Part shown: in pieces, positions 29,671-39,420 of the stretch
Layout of the letters: the number at the start of each line of letters is the position of its first letter
Position numbering within the stretch: position 1 is the stretch's first letter
Translations under genes and position numbers: made by a program
The notes under the pieces: model-generated
Databases searched by the model: none
The model's input: only the letters and a program-made list of their open reading frames with translations
Told to the model about the DNA's origin: nothing
Source: Allopusillimonas ginsengisoli
GTDB lineage: Bacteria > Pseudomonadota > Gammaproteobacteria > Burkholderiales > Burkholderiaceae_B
Direction of reading: 5' to 3'
Assembly (NCBI RefSeq): GCF_004153455.1
Contig: NZ_SDQE01000008.1
Span: 62,001 to 126,000, forward strand
Length of the DNA: 64,000 bases

Positions 29671-31455
29671 TCAACCGCCGGCAGCCATCCCCTCTCGCCG
29701 CGGGTCCGCTCCCCCTTCCAGCCCATGCTCGGTCAGCACCACCCCGTGCAGGCCGCTAGGGAAATCGATCTCGCGCACCTCGTGTCCCATGGCACGCAAC
29801 GGGCCGACCAGATCATGCAGCGACGTGCCTTTTTCCAGCTCGGTGAAACGATTGCGGCTGCCGCGATTGGGAAGGTCGATCGCCTGCTGGATATTCAGGT
29901 TCCAGTCCAGCACGCCAAGCAGGGCCTTGGCCACATAATTGATGATGGCTGCGCCGCCAGGCGAGCCAATCGCCATGAAAGGCTGGCCGTCCTTCATCAC
30001 CACCATGGGCGACATTGAGCTGCGAGGACGCTTGCCGGGCTGCACGCGATTGGCCACCGGCTTGCCTTCCGCGTCGACATCGACAAGCGAAAAATCCGTC
30101 AGCTCGTTGTTCAGAAGAAAGCCATCAACAAAAATCTTGCTGCCAAAGGCTGTTTCAATCGAACTGGTCATGGAAACCACCACCCCTTCACTGTCCACCG
30201 CCACCATATGGCTGGTGGACGGCAACTCCGGCGAGCCATCCTTGCCCCGTTCAGCCCGCATGCCCGCCGGATCGCCTGGCGGCGCCCGCCCGATAGTGTG
30301 TTCGGGCTTAATCAAACTGGCGCGCAAGGCCAGATACTCGGGGTCGAGCATGGCGGCAACCGGCACATCCACGAAATCAGGATCCGCCACGTAGAAATCA
30401 CGATCGGCATAGGCCAGCTTGCCCGCCTCGGAAAACAAGTGCACGGATTCGAGCGTATCGGGCTTCATGGCAGCAATGCCTGTGTGTGACAACATCCCCA
30501 GCATCTGCATGACCGCCAACGGCCCCGAACTGGGCGGCGGCATGCCACACAGGTCATACGCCTTGTAAGGCATGCAGAGCGCCTGGCGCTCCTTGGCCTG
30601 ATACGCGGCCAAGTCCGCCAGTGTCATGTCGCCCGGCACAGGGTGCGCCTGAATGGCCTGCACGATATCCTGCGCGATCTGGCCCCCGTAAAAGGCCTGC
30701 GCGCCCTCTGCCGCAATGACACGCAGACTGCGGGCCAGGGCCAGGTTCTTCAGGCGGTGGCCCACTGGCCAGGGCTGTCCCTGGGCATCATAAAAATAAG
30801 CCGCCGCAGCGGGCTGCGCGCGAAGAAATTCATCATCCCGCAGCAAGGCATGCAGACGCGGGGATACTGCAAAGCCTTGCTCGGCCAACGCGATTGCCGG
30901 CGCAAACAGGCGCGACCACGCCAGTCGACCGTGCTGATCATGCGCCAGTTCGAGCATCCTGAGCACGCCCGGAACGCCGACCGAGCGTCCACTGTTGACG
31001 GCATCCTGGAAATCCATGGCTGTGCCATCGATCATAAAACGATCGCCTTTGGCTGCCTGCGGCGCTGTCTCGCGCCCGTCGAATGCATGCACCCGCTGTG
31101 TTGTGGGATCGGCCATGACCAGAAAGGCGCCCCCGCCAATGCCGGACGACTGGGGCTCGACCAGGGTCAGCACCATTTGCATGGCAATGGCCGCATCCAC
31201 CGCGGTTCCGCCCTGGGCCAGGATGTCCGCCCCTGCCTGCGTGGACAAGGGATTGGCGCTGACCGCCATATAGTGGGCAGCCTGTACAAGCTGACGAGAA
31301 GCTCGGCCGGTCGCGCCCTCGGGGTTGATGTCTTCCTTGAGGGCTGGATCCTGGGGTAGCCCCCTCTCGGCAATCGGCGCCAGGACATCGGCGGCCACGA
31401 CCGGGGACCACACGTGAAAGGCCAGACACGCGGCCAGAAGCAGGGATTTCATCAT
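29671..31455 (-). CDS. ggt: Gamma-glutamyltransferase (periplasmic)
   Basis: Cleaves and transfers gamma-glutamyl groups from glutathione; autoprocessed into two subunits. The 594-residue precursor starts with a signal peptide (MMKSLLLAACLAFHVWSPVVAA). The autocleavage and nucleophile Thr is in PSTSHMVAVD near residue 395, the substrate-binding ETAFGSKI and LNNELTDFS follow, and the GSPGGAAI loop is near the C-terminus. The start codon overlaps the stop of the LysR gene (ATGATGA), suggesting cotranscription with the regulator. Confidence 0.93.
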   Translation of the reverse strand: MMKSLLLAACLAFHVWSPVVAADVLAPIAERGLPQDPALKEDINPEGATGRASRQLVQAAHYMAVSANPLSTQAGADILAQGGTAVDAAIAMQMVLTLVEPQSSGIGGGAFLVMADPTTQRVHAFDGRETAPQAAKGDRFMIDGTAMDFQDAVNSGRSVGVPGVLRMLELAHDQHGRLAWSRLFAPAIALAEQGFAVSPRLHALLRDDEFLRAQPAAAAYFYDAQGQPWPVGHRLKNLALARSLRVIAAEGAQAFYGGQIAQDIVQAIQAHPVPGDMTLADLAAYQAKERQALCMPYKAYDLCGMPPPSSGPLAVMQMLGMLSHTGIAAMKPDTLESVHLFSEAGKLAYADRDFYVADPDFVDVPVAAMLDPEYLALRASLIKPEHTIGRAPPGDPAGMRAERGKDGSPELPSTSHMVAVDSEGVVVSMTSSIETAFGSKIFVDGFLLNNELTDFSLVDVDAEGKPVANRVQPGKRPRSSMSPMVVMKDGQPFMAIGSPGGAAIINYVAKALLGVLDWNLNIQQAIDLPNRGSRNRFTELEKGTSLHDLVGPLRAMGHEVREIDFPSGLHGVVLTEHGLEGGADPRREGMAAGG

Positions 31456-32339
31456 GGCTGCGCCGCCTCGGCGAGCCACGCCTCGAACACCCCGAGCGCC
31501 TGGGACCGCTCACGATCGCTGGGATAGCTGAAGAAATAGGCGTCAGGCACATTCAGAATACCCTGTGCGGGCTTGACCAGGGTGCCGGCATCCAACTCGG
31601 GCTGTGCGAGAAACCGCGGCAGCAGGCCAATACCAAGACCGGACCGGGCCGCCGCCAGCACCATGGTAAACAGTTCATAGCGAGGACCAGCGCTGATGAT
31701 GGGCAGGTACTCCCTGCCCTGGGCTTCGTACCAGTGACGCCATGCGTCTGGCCGCGATAGCATGTGCAAATGCGTAATGGCGGAGAGGTCGCCCTCCTGA
31801 TGCAGCGCTGTCAGCAATTCGGGAATACACACGGGCACCAGGGCCTCCTCGTCGAACAGTTTGATACCCGTGGTCTGTGGCCAAATCTGGCCCGCGTGAT
31901 AAATGGCCGCGTCAAATGGATGATCCTTGAATTGAAAAGGCAAGGTGCGCGCGGACAGGCTGATCGTGATATCGCCATGCAGGGCATGAAACGTTGCCAG
32001 CCTGGGCACCAGCCATGTTGTCGCCAGTGTCGGCAGCACGGCGATATGCAGGCTGCGCCCCATCCCCGCACGCGAGATCAGGCCAAATGTGTCTTTTTCC
32101 AATTGTTCCAGATGATGGCGCACGCGTCCGGCATATTCCGCGCCTGCATCCGTCAGGGCGACTCTGCGCCGTATCCGCGTGAGTAGCTGCACGCCCAATC
32201 GCTGTTCCAGGCCGGTAACCTGCCGATAAACCGCGCTATGGGTGAGCGACAGCTCTTCGGCCGCGCGTGAAAAAGAGCCGAGACGGGCTGTGGCTTCAAA
32301 CGCCTGCAGCGCGCCAAGATTGGGAACACCATTGCGCAT
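31452..32339 (-). CDS. LysR-type transcriptional regulator
   Basis: A 295-residue regulator with an N-terminal LysR helix-turn-helix (LGALQAFEATARLGSFSRAA, LTHSAVYRQVTGLE) and a substrate-binding domain. The style resembles GcvA/AmpR-type LysR proteins. The ATG at 32339 gives MRNGVPNLG; the frame could begin at a TTG at 32348. It is divergent from the ThDP enzyme gene at 32501, with a palindrome between them at 32402-32418, so it likely controls that gene and gcdH as well as itself and ggt. Confidence 0.92.
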   Translation of the reverse strand: MRNGVPNLGALQAFEATARLGSFSRAAEELSLTHSAVYRQVTGLEQRLGVQLLTRIRRRVALTDAGAEYAGRVRHHLEQLEKDTFGLISRAGMGRSLHIAVLPTLATTWLVPRLATFHALHGDITISLSARTLPFQFKDHPFDAAIYHAGQIWPQTTGIKLFDEEALVPVCIPELLTALHQEGDLSAITHLHMLSRPDAWRHWYEAQGREYLPIISAGPRYELFTMVLAAARSGLGIGLLPRFLAQPELDAGTLVKPAQGILNVPDAYFFSYPSDRERSQALGVFEAWLAEAAQP

Positions 32340-32401
32340 AAGTACCAATACTCCAAAACAGCGGCAAATACTTTATGCTTGCATAATAAGCAAGACATTG
32401 T

Positions 32402-32418
32402 GCAATTTTATCAATTGC
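32402..32418. promoter_or_regulatory. Candidate LysR-regulator operator
   Basis: Perfect inverted repeat GCAATT-N5-AATTGC, flanked by TT(G) context, midway between the divergent LysR gene and the ThDP enzyme gene. Its size and position fit a LysR-type T-N11-A site. No other palindrome of this quality was seen in this gap. Confidence 0.5.
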
Positions 32419-32500
32419 CTTGTGCACCGTCTGCACATTACTCTCTTTATCTTACATAAGCTGGCTGACGTCGCCGCTTGCACCTTCAAGAGCCTCTATC

Positions 32501-34210
32501 ATGACATCCCCTGCCGTTGATTCTATTGCCACGATGCATTCTCGTATGGGTGGCCATATTCTCGTAGACCAGTTGTCGGCGCAAGGCGTAAAGCACGTTT
32601 TTTGCGTTCCTGGCGAAAGTTACCTGGCCGTACTGGATGGCCTGTACGATGCCGATATCGAGGTGACTGTATGCCGTCAGGAAGGCGGCGCAGCCATGAT
32701 GGCCGACGCTCACGGAAAGCTGACCGGCCAGCCCGGCATCTGCATGGTCACGCGTGGCCCCGGCGCTTCCAATGCCCTGGCCGGTATCCATATTGCTTCG
32801 CAGGATTCCACGCCACTCATTCTGTTTGTCGGACAGATCGAGCGCGGCATGCGCGAACGCGAAGCCTTCCAGGAAATGGACTACCGCGCCGTCTTCGGCA
32901 GTCAGGCAAAATGGGTAACGGAAATCGATCAGGTTGAGCGTATCCCCGAAATCATCTCCCGCGCGTTTCATGTGGCAACCTCTGGCCGCCCGGGCCCTGT
33001 GGTTATCGCACTGCCTGAAGACATGCTGGTGGAATATGCCGACGTACCCGATGCGCCTCGCTATGAAGCCGTCGACGCCGCGCCAACCAGCGCTCAGATG
33101 GAAACACTGTCCCAATGGCTGGCCAAAGCCAGCAAGCCCATTGCCATACTCGGCGGCTCACGCTGGAGCCAGGAGGCTGTCGACGACTTCGCCGCGTTCG
33201 CCGAAGCGATGCAGTTACCGGTCGCCGTGCAGTTTCGCAGGCAGATGCTGTTCCCCACCACCCATCCCTGTTTCATAGGAGACGTCGGGCTAGGTGGCAA
33301 TCCGGCGCTGATGGAGTACATCCGTGATGCGGATCTGGTGCTGCTGATCGGTGGCCGCATGTCCGAAATCGCCAGCCAGAGCTACACGCTGTTCGATATC
33401 CCGGTACCCAAGCAGACACTGGTGCATGTGCAGGCAGACGCCAATGAGCTCAACCGGGTCTATCGGGCGAACCTGGCGATCAATGTATCGCCTGTATCGT
33501 TTACACGCGCGCTGGGGCAGCTGAACGTGCCTGCTGATGCGCCATCCTGGTCGGGCGAACTCAAGCGCATGCGGGAAAGCTACCAGCACTGGGCGGACCC
33601 GCGCAAGATCACCCACCCGGGCGCGCTGCAAATGGGCCAGGTCATGTCCCATCTGGCTTCAGTATTGCCCTCCGACGCCATCATGTGCAATGGCGCCGGC
33701 AACTTTGCCACCTGGCTGCACCGCTTTCACCCCTTTACCCGTTTTGGCACGCAGTTGGCGCCCACCTCGGGATCCATGGGCTATGGCTTGCCCGCCGCCG
33801 TGGGCGCCAAGCGCATCCACCCTGACAAAACCGTTGTTTGTTTTGCGGGCGACGGCTGCTTCATGATGCACGGCCAGGAGTTCGCCACTGCCGTCCAATA
33901 CAACCTGCCCATCGTCGTGGTGATCCTGGACAACGGCATGTACGGCACCATACGCATGCACCAGGAACGCCATTACCCTGGCCGCGTTTCAGCTACCACT
34001 CTGCACAATCCCGACTTTGCCGCCTATGCCCAGGCATTTGGCGGCCACGGTGAACGTGTCGAAAGCACCGAGCAGTTCGCGCCAGCCTTTGAACGCGCGC
34101 TAGCCAGCGGTAAGCCGGCCATACTGCATTGCCTGATCGACCCAGAAACCATTACGCCCACGACAACCTTGCAGAAAATACGCCAGCAGGCCATGCAGCA
34201 ACAGAAGTGA
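32501..34210 (+). CDS. Thiamine diphosphate-dependent enzyme, acetolactate synthase-like
   Basis: A 569-residue ThDP enzyme with three domains: the N-terminal PYR domain with the conserved Glu in FCVPGESYLAVLDGLYD, a central domain, and the C-terminal PP domain with GDGCFMMHGQEFAT...ILDN magnesium/ThDP motif. It resembles acetolactate synthase large subunits and related decarboxylases, but no small subunit is encoded nearby and it precedes glutaryl-CoA dehydrogenase, so a catabolic decarboxylase or ligase role is likely. The ATG at 32501 is favoured; the frame opens at 32420 but the extra 27 residues look like leader sequence. Confidence 0.85.
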   Translation: MTSPAVDSIATMHSRMGGHILVDQLSAQGVKHVFCVPGESYLAVLDGLYDADIEVTVCRQEGGAAMMADAHGKLTGQPGICMVTRGPGASNALAGIHIASQDSTPLILFVGQIERGMREREAFQEMDYRAVFGSQAKWVTEIDQVERIPEIISRAFHVATSGRPGPVVIALPEDMLVEYADVPDAPRYEAVDAAPTSAQMETLSQWLAKASKPIAILGGSRWSQEAVDDFAAFAEAMQLPVAVQFRRQMLFPTTHPCFIGDVGLGGNPALMEYIRDADLVLLIGGRMSEIASQSYTLFDIPVPKQTLVHVQADANELNRVYRANLAINVSPVSFTRALGQLNVPADAPSWSGELKRMRESYQHWADPRKITHPGALQMGQVMSHLASVLPSDAIMCNGAGNFATWLHRFHPFTRFGTQLAPTSGSMGYGLPAAVGAKRIHPDKTVVCFAGDGCFMMHGQEFATAVQYNLPIVVVILDNGMYGTIRMHQERHYPGRVSATTLHNPDFAAYAQAFGGHGERVESTEQFAPAFERALASGKPAILHCLIDPETITPTTTLQKIRQQAMQQQK

Positions 34211-34294
34211 ACCATACAGGGCTGAGCCGCCCGCATGCTCGCGCTGCCTCACCACAAATACACTGAATTCAACTGAATTGCACCGGAGAATACT

Positions 34295-35488
34295 ATGTCG
34301 TCCAATCCTTCCTTCCATTGGGATGATCCACTTCTGCTGAACAGCCAGCTTACCGACGAAGAGCGCATGGTGCGCGATGCGGCGCAGGCCTACGCGCAAG
34401 ACAAGCTTGCCACACGTGTTCTGGATGCCTTCCGCAATGAGCAGACCGATCCAGCCATTTTCTCGGAAATGGGCGAGCTCGGCCTGCTGGGCTCGACCAT
34501 TCCCGAAGAGTACGGCGGCGCCGGCATGAACTATGTCTGCTACGGCCTGATCGCGCGCGAGGTCGAACGCATCGACTCGGGCTACCGTTCGATGATGAGC
34601 GTTCAGTCTTCACTGGTGATGGTGCCCATCAATGAATTCGGCTCTGAAGAACAAAAGCAAAAATACCTGCCCAAACTGGCCCGGGGCGAATGGATAGGCT
34701 GCTTTGGCCTGACCGAGCCGAATCACGGCTCCGATCCCGGCAGCATGGAAACCCGCGCGGTTAAAACTGCTGATGGCTACAAGCTGACTGGCAACAAGAT
34801 GTGGATCACCAACTCCCCCATTGCCGACGTATTCGTCGTGTGGGCCAAAGTGGTGGGCGGGGATGACGACGGCAAGATTCGCGGCTTCATTCTCGAAAAG
34901 GGCATGAAAGGTCTGAGCGCCCCCGGCATTCACGGCAAGGTGGGGCTGCGCGCTTCCATCACCGGCGAAATCGTGATGGACGAAGTCGACGTTGCCGCAG
35001 AGCAGATGATGCCTAACGTCTCCGGCCTGCGCGGCCCCTTCACCTGCCTTAACTCGGCCCGCTTCGGCATTGCCTGGGGTGCGCTGGGTGCGGCCGAAGC
35101 CTGCTGGCACACTGCCCGTCAGTACACCATGGACCGCAAGCAGTTTGGCCGCCCCCTGGCTGCCAATCAGTTGATACAGAAAAAGCTGGCCGACATGCAG
35201 ACCGAAATCACGCTGGGCCTGCAAGGCTGCCTGCGGCTGGGACGCATGAAGGACGAAGGCACAGCAGCCGTGGAAATCACCTCCATCATGAAACGCAATT
35301 CCTGCGGCAAGGCACTGGATGTCGCGCGAATGGCGCGTGACATGTTAGGGGGCAATGGGATTTCGGATGAATTCGGCGTTGCCCGCCACCTGGTCAACCT
35401 GGAAGTGGTCAACACCTACGAAGGCACGCACGATGTGCACGCCCTTATATTGGGTCGGGCCCAAACCGGGCTGCAGGCATTTTTCTAG
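34295..35488 (+). CDS. gcdH: Glutaryl-CoA dehydrogenase
   Basis: Oxidises and decarboxylates glutaryl-CoA to crotonyl-CoA in lysine and tryptophan degradation. The 397-residue FAD enzyme has [39 protein letters not shown] and the catalytic Glu in [16 protein letters not shown], which is a GCDH signature; the conserved Arg/Thr context around MSVQSS also fits. An AGGAG-like CGGAGAA precedes the ATG. It lies 84 bases after the ThDP gene on the same strand and is probably coexpressed. Confidence 0.94.
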   Translation: MSSNPSFHWDDPLLLNSQLTDEERMVRDAAQAYAQDKLATRVLDAFRNEQTDPAIFSEMGELGLLGSTIPEEYGGAGMNYVCYGLIAREVERIDSGYRSMMSVQSSLVMVPINEFGSEEQKQKYLPKLARGEWIGCFGLTEPNHGSDPGSMETRAVKTADGYKLTGNKMWITNSPIADVFVVWAKVVGGDDDGKIRGFILEKGMKGLSAPGIHGKVGLRASITGEIVMDEVDVAAEQMMPNVSGLRGPFTCLNSARFGIAWGALGAAEACWHTARQYTMDRKQFGRPLAANQLIQKKLADMQTEITLGLQGCLRLGRMKDEGTAAVEITSIMKRNSCGKALDVARMARDMLGGNGISDEFGVARHLVNLEVVNTYEGTHDVHALILGRAQTGLQAFF

Positions 35489-35822
35489 GGAACCGCTGAA
35501 CACGCGCGCGGAGGCGGGGGAACCCGCTTCGACGCGTCGCAGGAGCGCGCTATCCACGACCCGTTCCGGTGTCAGGCACTCCCACATATGACCCTCTTAG
35601 AGTCTTGCTATCCCGGCAATCGCATATGAGCACCAGCCAGCGGGTGTTTGAGTATTCCGCCAGCACGCCAGCACTGCTGCAGTGGCGGGGAACAGCGGCG
35701 TTGGCAAAGCATCCAGGCCGAACCAATCCCATTTCCTGAATACATGAGGCTCGCATACCTGCGCCTGGACCTCACGCCGAAATAGCGTTGTCCGCTGACG
35801 TGGTCTTTACCGCGCCGTTACA
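35489..35822. other. Intergenic stretch without recognisable features
   Basis: This 334-base convergent gap between gcdH and mobA holds only very short frames with no ribosome binding sites and no family likeness. I see no hairpin with a T tract or long repeat in it. Confidence 0.6.
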
Positions 35823-36500
35823 TCAACGAGAACACAAGCGATTTGCCTTTTCCAGATCATCCAGCGTATTGATATTCGCAAACGCCTGGTCGTTGTCCTC
35901 GAAATGAACAGGCACGGCCGAGATGCGCGACATCCACATGAATACCTTCCGATCCCCGGCCTGAAGAAAGGCCTGCAGGTCTGCAGCCATACTGCGGTGC
36001 ACGATCATGCACAGCGGGTGCGCCCGCGCCGACTGCCCGACAAGGCTTACCGCATAGGCGGCATGGGCGCCGTGCCGCGTCGCGCCGTCTGACAGACGCG
36101 CCACCATATCGGCGGGAATACCCAACACATCGACCGGCATGACAGCCAGCCATGCGCTCGTGATTGTCGCCAGCCCCTGGGCAACGCCCGCCAGTGGGCC
36201 CAGATCGGTGCCAAGCCCGGGATCATCGCTGATCACTTGCCCATAGCGGGAATACTGCTCCGTATGCCGGTTGGCGCTGATGAGCACACGGTCCACCTGA
36301 GGGGCCAGCGCCCGGCAGGCATGGGCGACCAGGGGTTCGCCGCGCAGCAAGGCCAGGCCTTTTTCTCTTTCCGCAGAGAAGCCAGGCATCGCCGAATGTT
36401 GATTGGTTTGACCTGACGGCACCCGCAGCCCGGTCCCCTGCATCCTGCGGGCAAGACCGCCCGCGAGAATCAACCCGGTAAACTCAGCACGAGGAATCAT
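35823..36500 (-). CDS. mobA: Molybdenum cofactor guanylyltransferase
   Basis: Adds GMP to Mo-molybdopterin to make the bis-MGD cofactor used by the nearby formate dehydrogenase. The 225-residue protein starts with the nucleotide-binding [12 protein letters not shown], then carries about 22 extra residues before EKGLALL, whereas other MobA proteins have only about four residues between RM and the DKG motif. [19 protein letters not shown] and the C-terminal [11 protein letters not shown] match MobA. The ATG at 36500 overlaps the moaA stop (ATGA). The frame runs on to 36785 inside moaA but this is spurious. Confidence 0.9.
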   Translation of the reverse strand: MIPRAEFTGLILAGGLARRMQGTGLRVPSGQTNQHSAMPGFSAEREKGLALLRGEPLVAHACRALAPQVDRVLISANRHTEQYSRYGQVISDDPGLGTDLGPLAGVAQGLATITSAWLAVMPVDVLGIPADMVARLSDGATRHGAHAAYAVSLVGQSARAHPLCMIVHRSMAADLQAFLQAGDRKVFMWMSRISAVPVHFEDNDQAFANINTLDDLEKANRLCSR

Positions 36501-37567
36501 CCGCCGATATAGCTCATCTCGATTTTCTTGATCACGGTTTCTCGGCCGCGTATTTCCGAGTAATGGTCGTCGCGGCCCGCCCAAATGCCACCAATTCGTT
36601 CGCTTAAAGCCTGATCGCTGGCACCGCCGCGAATCAGGGCACGCAGGTCGTGCCCCTGATTCGCGAACAGACAGAGAAAGAGCTGGCCTTCGGGCGAAAG
36701 GCGGGCCCGCGTACAGTCTCCACAGAACGGCCGAGACACGCTGGTAATCATGCCGATCTCGCCTGCGCCGTCGGCGTAGACCCAACGCGAAGCTACTTCG
36801 CCACGGTATCCCGCATCAAGCGGTTGCATATCGTAGCGCTCACGCAGGCGTGCAAGAATTTGCTCGCCCGTCATGACCTCGCGCATGTTCCAGCCATTTG
36901 TACTGCCCACATCCATGAACTCGATAAAGCGGAGAATGTGGCCGCTGCCTCGAAAATGCTCTGCCATCGGCAATATCTGCGCATCGTTCACGCCCTTGCG
37001 CACCACCATATTGACCTTGACGGGCGACAGGCCAACCCGCGCAGCCGCTTCGATACCCCGCAATACCGTCTTGACGCTGACCTTGCTATCGCTCATGCGC
37101 TCGAACAACTGATCATCCAGCGCGTCGAGGCTGACAGTCACCCGCCCCAGGCCAGCGGCTTTCAGCGCCGCTGCTTTCTTTTCGAGCAAGGTGCCATTTG
37201 TGGTGAGCGTGACGTCTACCGGCGCACCTTCTGTGGTGCGCAAGGCGGCCAACATTTCGATGAGCGCTTCAATATTCTTGCGCAGCAGCGGCTCCCCGCC
37301 GGTTAGACGGATCTTGCGCACGCCAAGTCCCACCGCTACCTGTGCGACACGCGTGATTTCCTCGAACGTCAGCAGATCTGAGTGCGGCATGAAGGCGTAA
37401 TCGCTGCCAAACACTTCGCGCGGCATGCAATACGTGCAGCGGAAGTTGCAGCGGTCGGTCACCGAGATGCGCAGATCACGCAAAGGCCGGGCACGCTGGT
37501 CCAGCGCCGGAGAGGTCGGTGCGGCAAATGTATTGCGCAAATTTTCAGTACGAATGACGGTGCTCAT
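36497..37567 (-). CDS. moaA: GTP 3',8-cyclase MoaA
   Basis: Radical SAM enzyme for the first step of molybdopterin synthesis. The 356-residue protein has the SAM cluster CNFRCTYC near residue 45 and the C-terminal second cluster [18 protein letters not shown], with [12 protein letters not shown] in between. It ends in the typical two-glycine tail (SYIGG), as MoaA requires. The ATG at 37567 is preferred over the longer frame to 37822. It is the first gene of a moaA-mobA pair downstream of the regulator at 37585. Confidence 0.97.
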   Translation of the reverse strand: MSTVIRTENLRNTFAAPTSPALDQRARPLRDLRISVTDRCNFRCTYCMPREVFGSDYAFMPHSDLLTFEEITRVAQVAVGLGVRKIRLTGGEPLLRKNIEALIEMLAALRTTEGAPVDVTLTTNGTLLEKKAAALKAAGLGRVTVSLDALDDQLFERMSDSKVSVKTVLRGIEAAARVGLSPVKVNMVVRKGVNDAQILPMAEHFRGSGHILRFIEFMDVGSTNGWNMREVMTGEQILARLRERYDMQPLDAGYRGEVASRWVYADGAGEIGMITSVSRPFCGDCTRARLSPEGQLFLCLFANQGHDLRALIRGGASDQALSERIGGIWAGRDDHYSEIRGRETVIKKIEMSYIGG

Positions 37568-37584
37568 AGTGCAATCATAATCCT

Positions 37585-38697
37585 TCAGGCGTCTGTCTTC
37601 AGCAAAGACACGAATTCCGCGCCAAATGCCTCTTCCAGTGTCTGGACTTCGCCCAGCAAGGTTGCATCGTAGCCCACCAATTGGGACACATAGGCCTGGT
37701 ACTGCTCGCCGTTCATGAGATTGAGCAGACGCTTCATTTGCGGCGTGTCCAGATTGTCGCGATTTGCGGCAAAGAAATAGCGCTCCTGCGCGAGGGGAAT
37801 GAAGGCCAGCCCACAGCGCCACGCGGCGGTTTCCACGCCTATGCCGACGTCTGCCATACCGCTCGCGATATGGGCCGCAATCGCCATATGGGTGAACTCG
37901 CTGTTGTCATAGCCTTGTATGAGACTGGGGTCGATGTCCAACTGCCCAAGCATGAGCTCGACCAGATAACGCGTACTGGAACCGATCTGCCGATTGACAA
38001 ACCGCACGTCGCCACGCACAAGGTCGGCGATGGAAGTGATCCCCTTGGGATTATCCGGCTTGACGAACATCCCGGTATTGCGCACTGCCAGATGAATGAG
38101 CACATGACGGTCGGCATCGAACCATTCGCTATAGCGCTGCAAAATCGGCAGCTCGAATTCCCCCACAGGCACTTGGAACCCCGCCAGGTCACACTCCGCT
38201 CTATCCAGTGAGGCCAATGCCTCGATGGCGGTACGGTAGCGCAGTTCCAGCGGCAGCATATCCATGCCATTGGCCAACTGCATCAGACCTTCTACCGCAA
38301 AGCCATGGCTGGCGTGCAATCGCAGGCGCGGCTGGCTTTCAGGATAAAGGCGTTCGAGCTCTTCCTGCAGCTCGGACGCCATGCTTTCCAGGGTAGGCGT
38401 CAAGCGCGCATCGACGCGGCGGTTGGCCCAGATCAGATGTTGCGCAAAAGAGGTGAGTTTGGAGCCTTGCCGTCGGGAGGTTTCGATGAGCGCGACTTCG
38501 AACTCTTTTTCTGCATGGCGCAAAATGCCCCACCCATGCCGGTAGGACAGGCCACAGGCCTTGCAGGCACCTGCAATATGGCCTGTTGCATCGACGGCCT
38601 CCAGCAGGCGCAATACATCGCTCAAAGGCAAGACGGTACCGGAAGGTTTCTCCAGTACCCACTCCGAACTTAAACGTGCCTTGAACCTGTATGTCAT
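37585..38697 (-). CDS. ModE-like helix-turn-helix regulator with periplasmic-binding-like domain (FdsR-like)
   Basis: A 370-residue regulator. Residues 1-~115 form a ModE/LysR-type winged helix ([39 protein letters not shown]), and residues ~120-370 a substrate-binding domain of the PBP-like (COG1910) type. Such proteins sit beside fds formate dehydrogenase operons, where FdsR of Cupriavidus necator gives dual control. Here it is divergent from fdsG and upstream of moaA-mobA, so formate or molybdate/tungstate sensing is likely. Two matching inverted repeats in the gap are candidate operators. Confidence 0.82.
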   Translation of the reverse strand: MTYRFKARLSSEWVLEKPSGTVLPLSDVLRLLEAVDATGHIAGACKACGLSYRHGWGILRHAEKEFEVALIETSRRQGSKLTSFAQHLIWANRRVDARLTPTLESMASELQEELERLYPESQPRLRLHASHGFAVEGLMQLANGMDMLPLELRYRTAIEALASLDRAECDLAGFQVPVGEFELPILQRYSEWFDADRHVLIHLAVRNTGMFVKPDNPKGITSIADLVRGDVRFVNRQIGSSTRYLVELMLGQLDIDPSLIQGYDNSEFTHMAIAAHIASGMADVGIGVETAAWRCGLAFIPLAQERYFFAANRDNLDTPQMKRLLNLMNGEQYQAYVSQLVGYDATLLGEVQTLEEAFGAEFVSLLKTDA

Positions 38698-38710
38698 CCT
38701 GTTTTTCCCT

Positions 38711-38736
38711 TTTATATGTTTGTTATTTCATATTAG
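38711..38736. promoter_or_regulatory. Candidate operator near the FdsR-like gene
   Basis: Imperfect inverted repeat TTATATG-N10-CATATTAG, 14 bases upstream of the regulator start. The right half-site is identical to that at 38849-38856, with the same 10-base spacer. It likely serves autoregulation. Confidence 0.5.
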
Positions 38737-38830
38737 AAAATTTTTATATGTCAATTTTTCTTATTGAATCCGCAAAATATAGCGTGTAGATTACCTCAAC
38801 AATACAACGAAGTGATGCATTGTTTCAAAG

Positions 38831-38856
38831 CTAATATGCACACGTAAACATATTAG
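38831..38856. promoter_or_regulatory. Candidate operator upstream of fdsG
   Basis: Perfect eight-base inverted repeat CTAATATG-N10-CATATTAG, ending 57 bases before the fdsG start. Its centre is 120 bases from the similar repeat at 38711-38736, so both could be bound by one regulator, with or without looping. The AT-rich form is reminiscent of ModE boxes but is not identical. Confidence 0.6.
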
Positions 38857-38913
38857 AGACAACAAAACAGACGAACAGCGCTCGCTGTTGCGTGATGCTC
38901 CAAAGGAAAAGCC

Positions 38914-39420
38914 ATGCATACGCCCTCGGATTCTGACGAGTTCAGCCCATCCAAAGACACCGTGGCAGAGGTTGCCCGCCAAGCCTTGGCACATTACCAA
39001 GGCCAGCCGGGCAACCTCCTGCCTGTTCTGCACGCGATCCAGCACGCCCTGGGCTGTATTCCGGCCAGCGCCGTGCCGGTGCTGGCCGAAGGTCTGCAGC
39101 GTTCGCGCGCCGAGATCCATGGCGTGATCAGTTTCTATCCGCATTTTCGCCAGACGCCGGCAGCACCCGTCTTACTGGAACTCTGCCGGGCCGAATCCTG
39201 TCAGGCCCGAGGCGGAGAACATCTGGCCGAACACGCCCGCCAGCGGCTGGGGTGCGATTTTCATGAGCAGTCCGCCAACCGCGCCGTTACGCTCGAACCC
39301 GTCTATTGCCTGGGGCTGTGCGCCCAATCGCCTGCGGTCATGATCAACGGTCGCCCGCATGCCAGAGTCACGCCGCAAAAGCTTGATCAACTGCTCAACG
39401 CAGAAGGAGTCAACGCATGA
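38914..39420 (+). CDS. fdsG: NAD-dependent formate dehydrogenase, gamma subunit
   Basis: A 168-residue NuoE-like thioredoxin-fold subunit that carries a [2Fe-2S] cluster. The cluster Cys are in ELCRAESCQARGG and YCLGLCAQSPAVM, as in NuoE/HoxE. The ATG at 38914 follows AAAGGAAAAGCC. It is the first gene of the operon, overlapping fdsB by an ATGA. With FdsB it forms the diaphorase (NADH) module of the soluble enzyme. Confidence 0.93.
   Translation: MHTPSDSDEFSPSKDTVAEVARQALAHYQGQPGNLLPVLHAIQHALGCIPASAVPVLAEGLQRSRAEIHGVISFYPHFRQTPAAPVLLELCRAESCQARGGEHLAEHARQRLGCDFHEQSANRAVTLEPVYCLGLCAQSPAVMINGRPHARVTPQKLDQLLNAEGVNA

Noticed and set aside
35823-36785. A 320-residue version of MobA.
   Set aside because: The upstream part is the shadow of moaA in another frame; MobA begins at the ATG overlapping the moaA stop.
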